From contig JAHEDT010000019.1 of assembly GCA_024641085.1 (NCBI GenBank), forward strand, positions 1 to 53,680: a stretch of 53,680 bases of DNA. Direction: 5' to 3'. The position numbers were made by a program, and so were the translations under genes. Positions 53,592 through 53,680 of this stretch are shown here, piece after piece. How positions within the stretch are numbered: position 1 is the first letter of the stretch; every line of letters starts with the position of its first letter. The stretch is from Geobacteraceae bacterium (lineage in GTDB: Bacteria > Desulfobacterota > Desulfuromonadia > Desulfuromonadales > BM103). The notes below the pieces were generated by a model. The model had not been told where the DNA came from, searched no databases, and worked only from the letters and a program-made list of their open reading frames with translations.

Positions 53592-53607
53592 TGAATCCAA
53601 TGATTCA
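53592..53607. promoter_or_regulatory. Perfect palindrome downstream of hom
   Basis: TGAATC-CAAT-GATTCA is a perfect 6+4+6 inverted repeat in the 218-base non-coding end of the window. The surrounding bases are AT-rich. It may be an operator for a gene that starts beyond the window. No gene is seen in 53463-53680. Confidence 0.4.
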
Positions 53608-53680
53608 CAGGTTTTAGTGTTTATCAAATTCTAACTGTCACAATCTGCTTCAAATCGGGCAGCATTTATCAATAACCCTG

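Overview
The window is a dense stretch of bacterial chromosome (GC-rich, mostly housekeeping genes). Gene content and order suggest a Desulfuromonadia-type anaerobe (Geobacter/Desulfuromonas/Pelobacter relatives). The pointers are a TatD-radical SAM fusion, a RicT-metG-tatD run, a hybrid-cluster protein, a rubrerythrin-like protein, PilZ, and the yceD-rpmF-plsX-fab cluster next to a rib-nusB cluster. This assignment is inference from gene families; no rRNA or complete tRNA gene is present to confirm it. I see no phage, insertion sequence, integrase or CRISPR array.

Layout: (1) 1-5308, minus strand: holB-ricT-metG-tatD/radical SAM, converging on a terminator at 53-84 that serves a gene left of the window. 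(2) 5633-8311, plus: rnc, an Elp3-like radical SAM gene and era, tightly packed. (3) 8372-14126, plus: galE and ugd (UDP-sugar supply), a lone DppC-type permease, a YchJ-like protein, a WbuC cupin, mutM and a thioesterase; a 57-residue FmdB zinc ribbon faces them. (4) 14762-23823: hcp (minus) with a strong terminator and a distant CRP/FNR-type palindrome, then an EVE protein, AsmA, a ferritin-like protein, PilZ, an unknown 123-residue protein, a zinc-ribbon protein, the RbgA GTPase, a rhodanese and a 52-residue membrane protein. Two copies of a dispersed intergenic repeat lie here (about 14535-14682 and 19643-19819). (5) 23992-30035, plus: two alpha/beta hydrolases, tlyA, a tetrapyrrole-type methylase, then a 61-residue protein translationally coupled to a membrane-spanning Rad50/YhaN-like ATPase, then a HIT protein.

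(6) 30137-38391: a short RelA/SpoT homologue with an intact hydrolase but a decayed synthetase, a polysaccharide deacetylase overlapping its 3' end, a convergent Bax-like glucosaminidase, yjbQ, a small membrane protein, htpG, fxsA and mazG. (7) 38602-44868, plus: the fatty-acid operon yceD-rpmF-plsX-fabH-fabD-fabG-acpP-fabF behind a strong sigma70-type promoter. (8) 44873-53462, plus: rpiB, glyA, a dCMP deaminase, nrdR, ribD-ribE-ribBA-ribH, nusB, a free-standing M17 aminopeptidase N-terminal domain, and hom.

The parts that look least ordinary are the 61-residue protein/membrane ATPase pair, the hydrolase-only RSH with its overlapping deacetylase, the structured intergenic segment at 20915-21066, the DnaA-box-like hairpin near 37552-37652, and several short membrane-protein genes.
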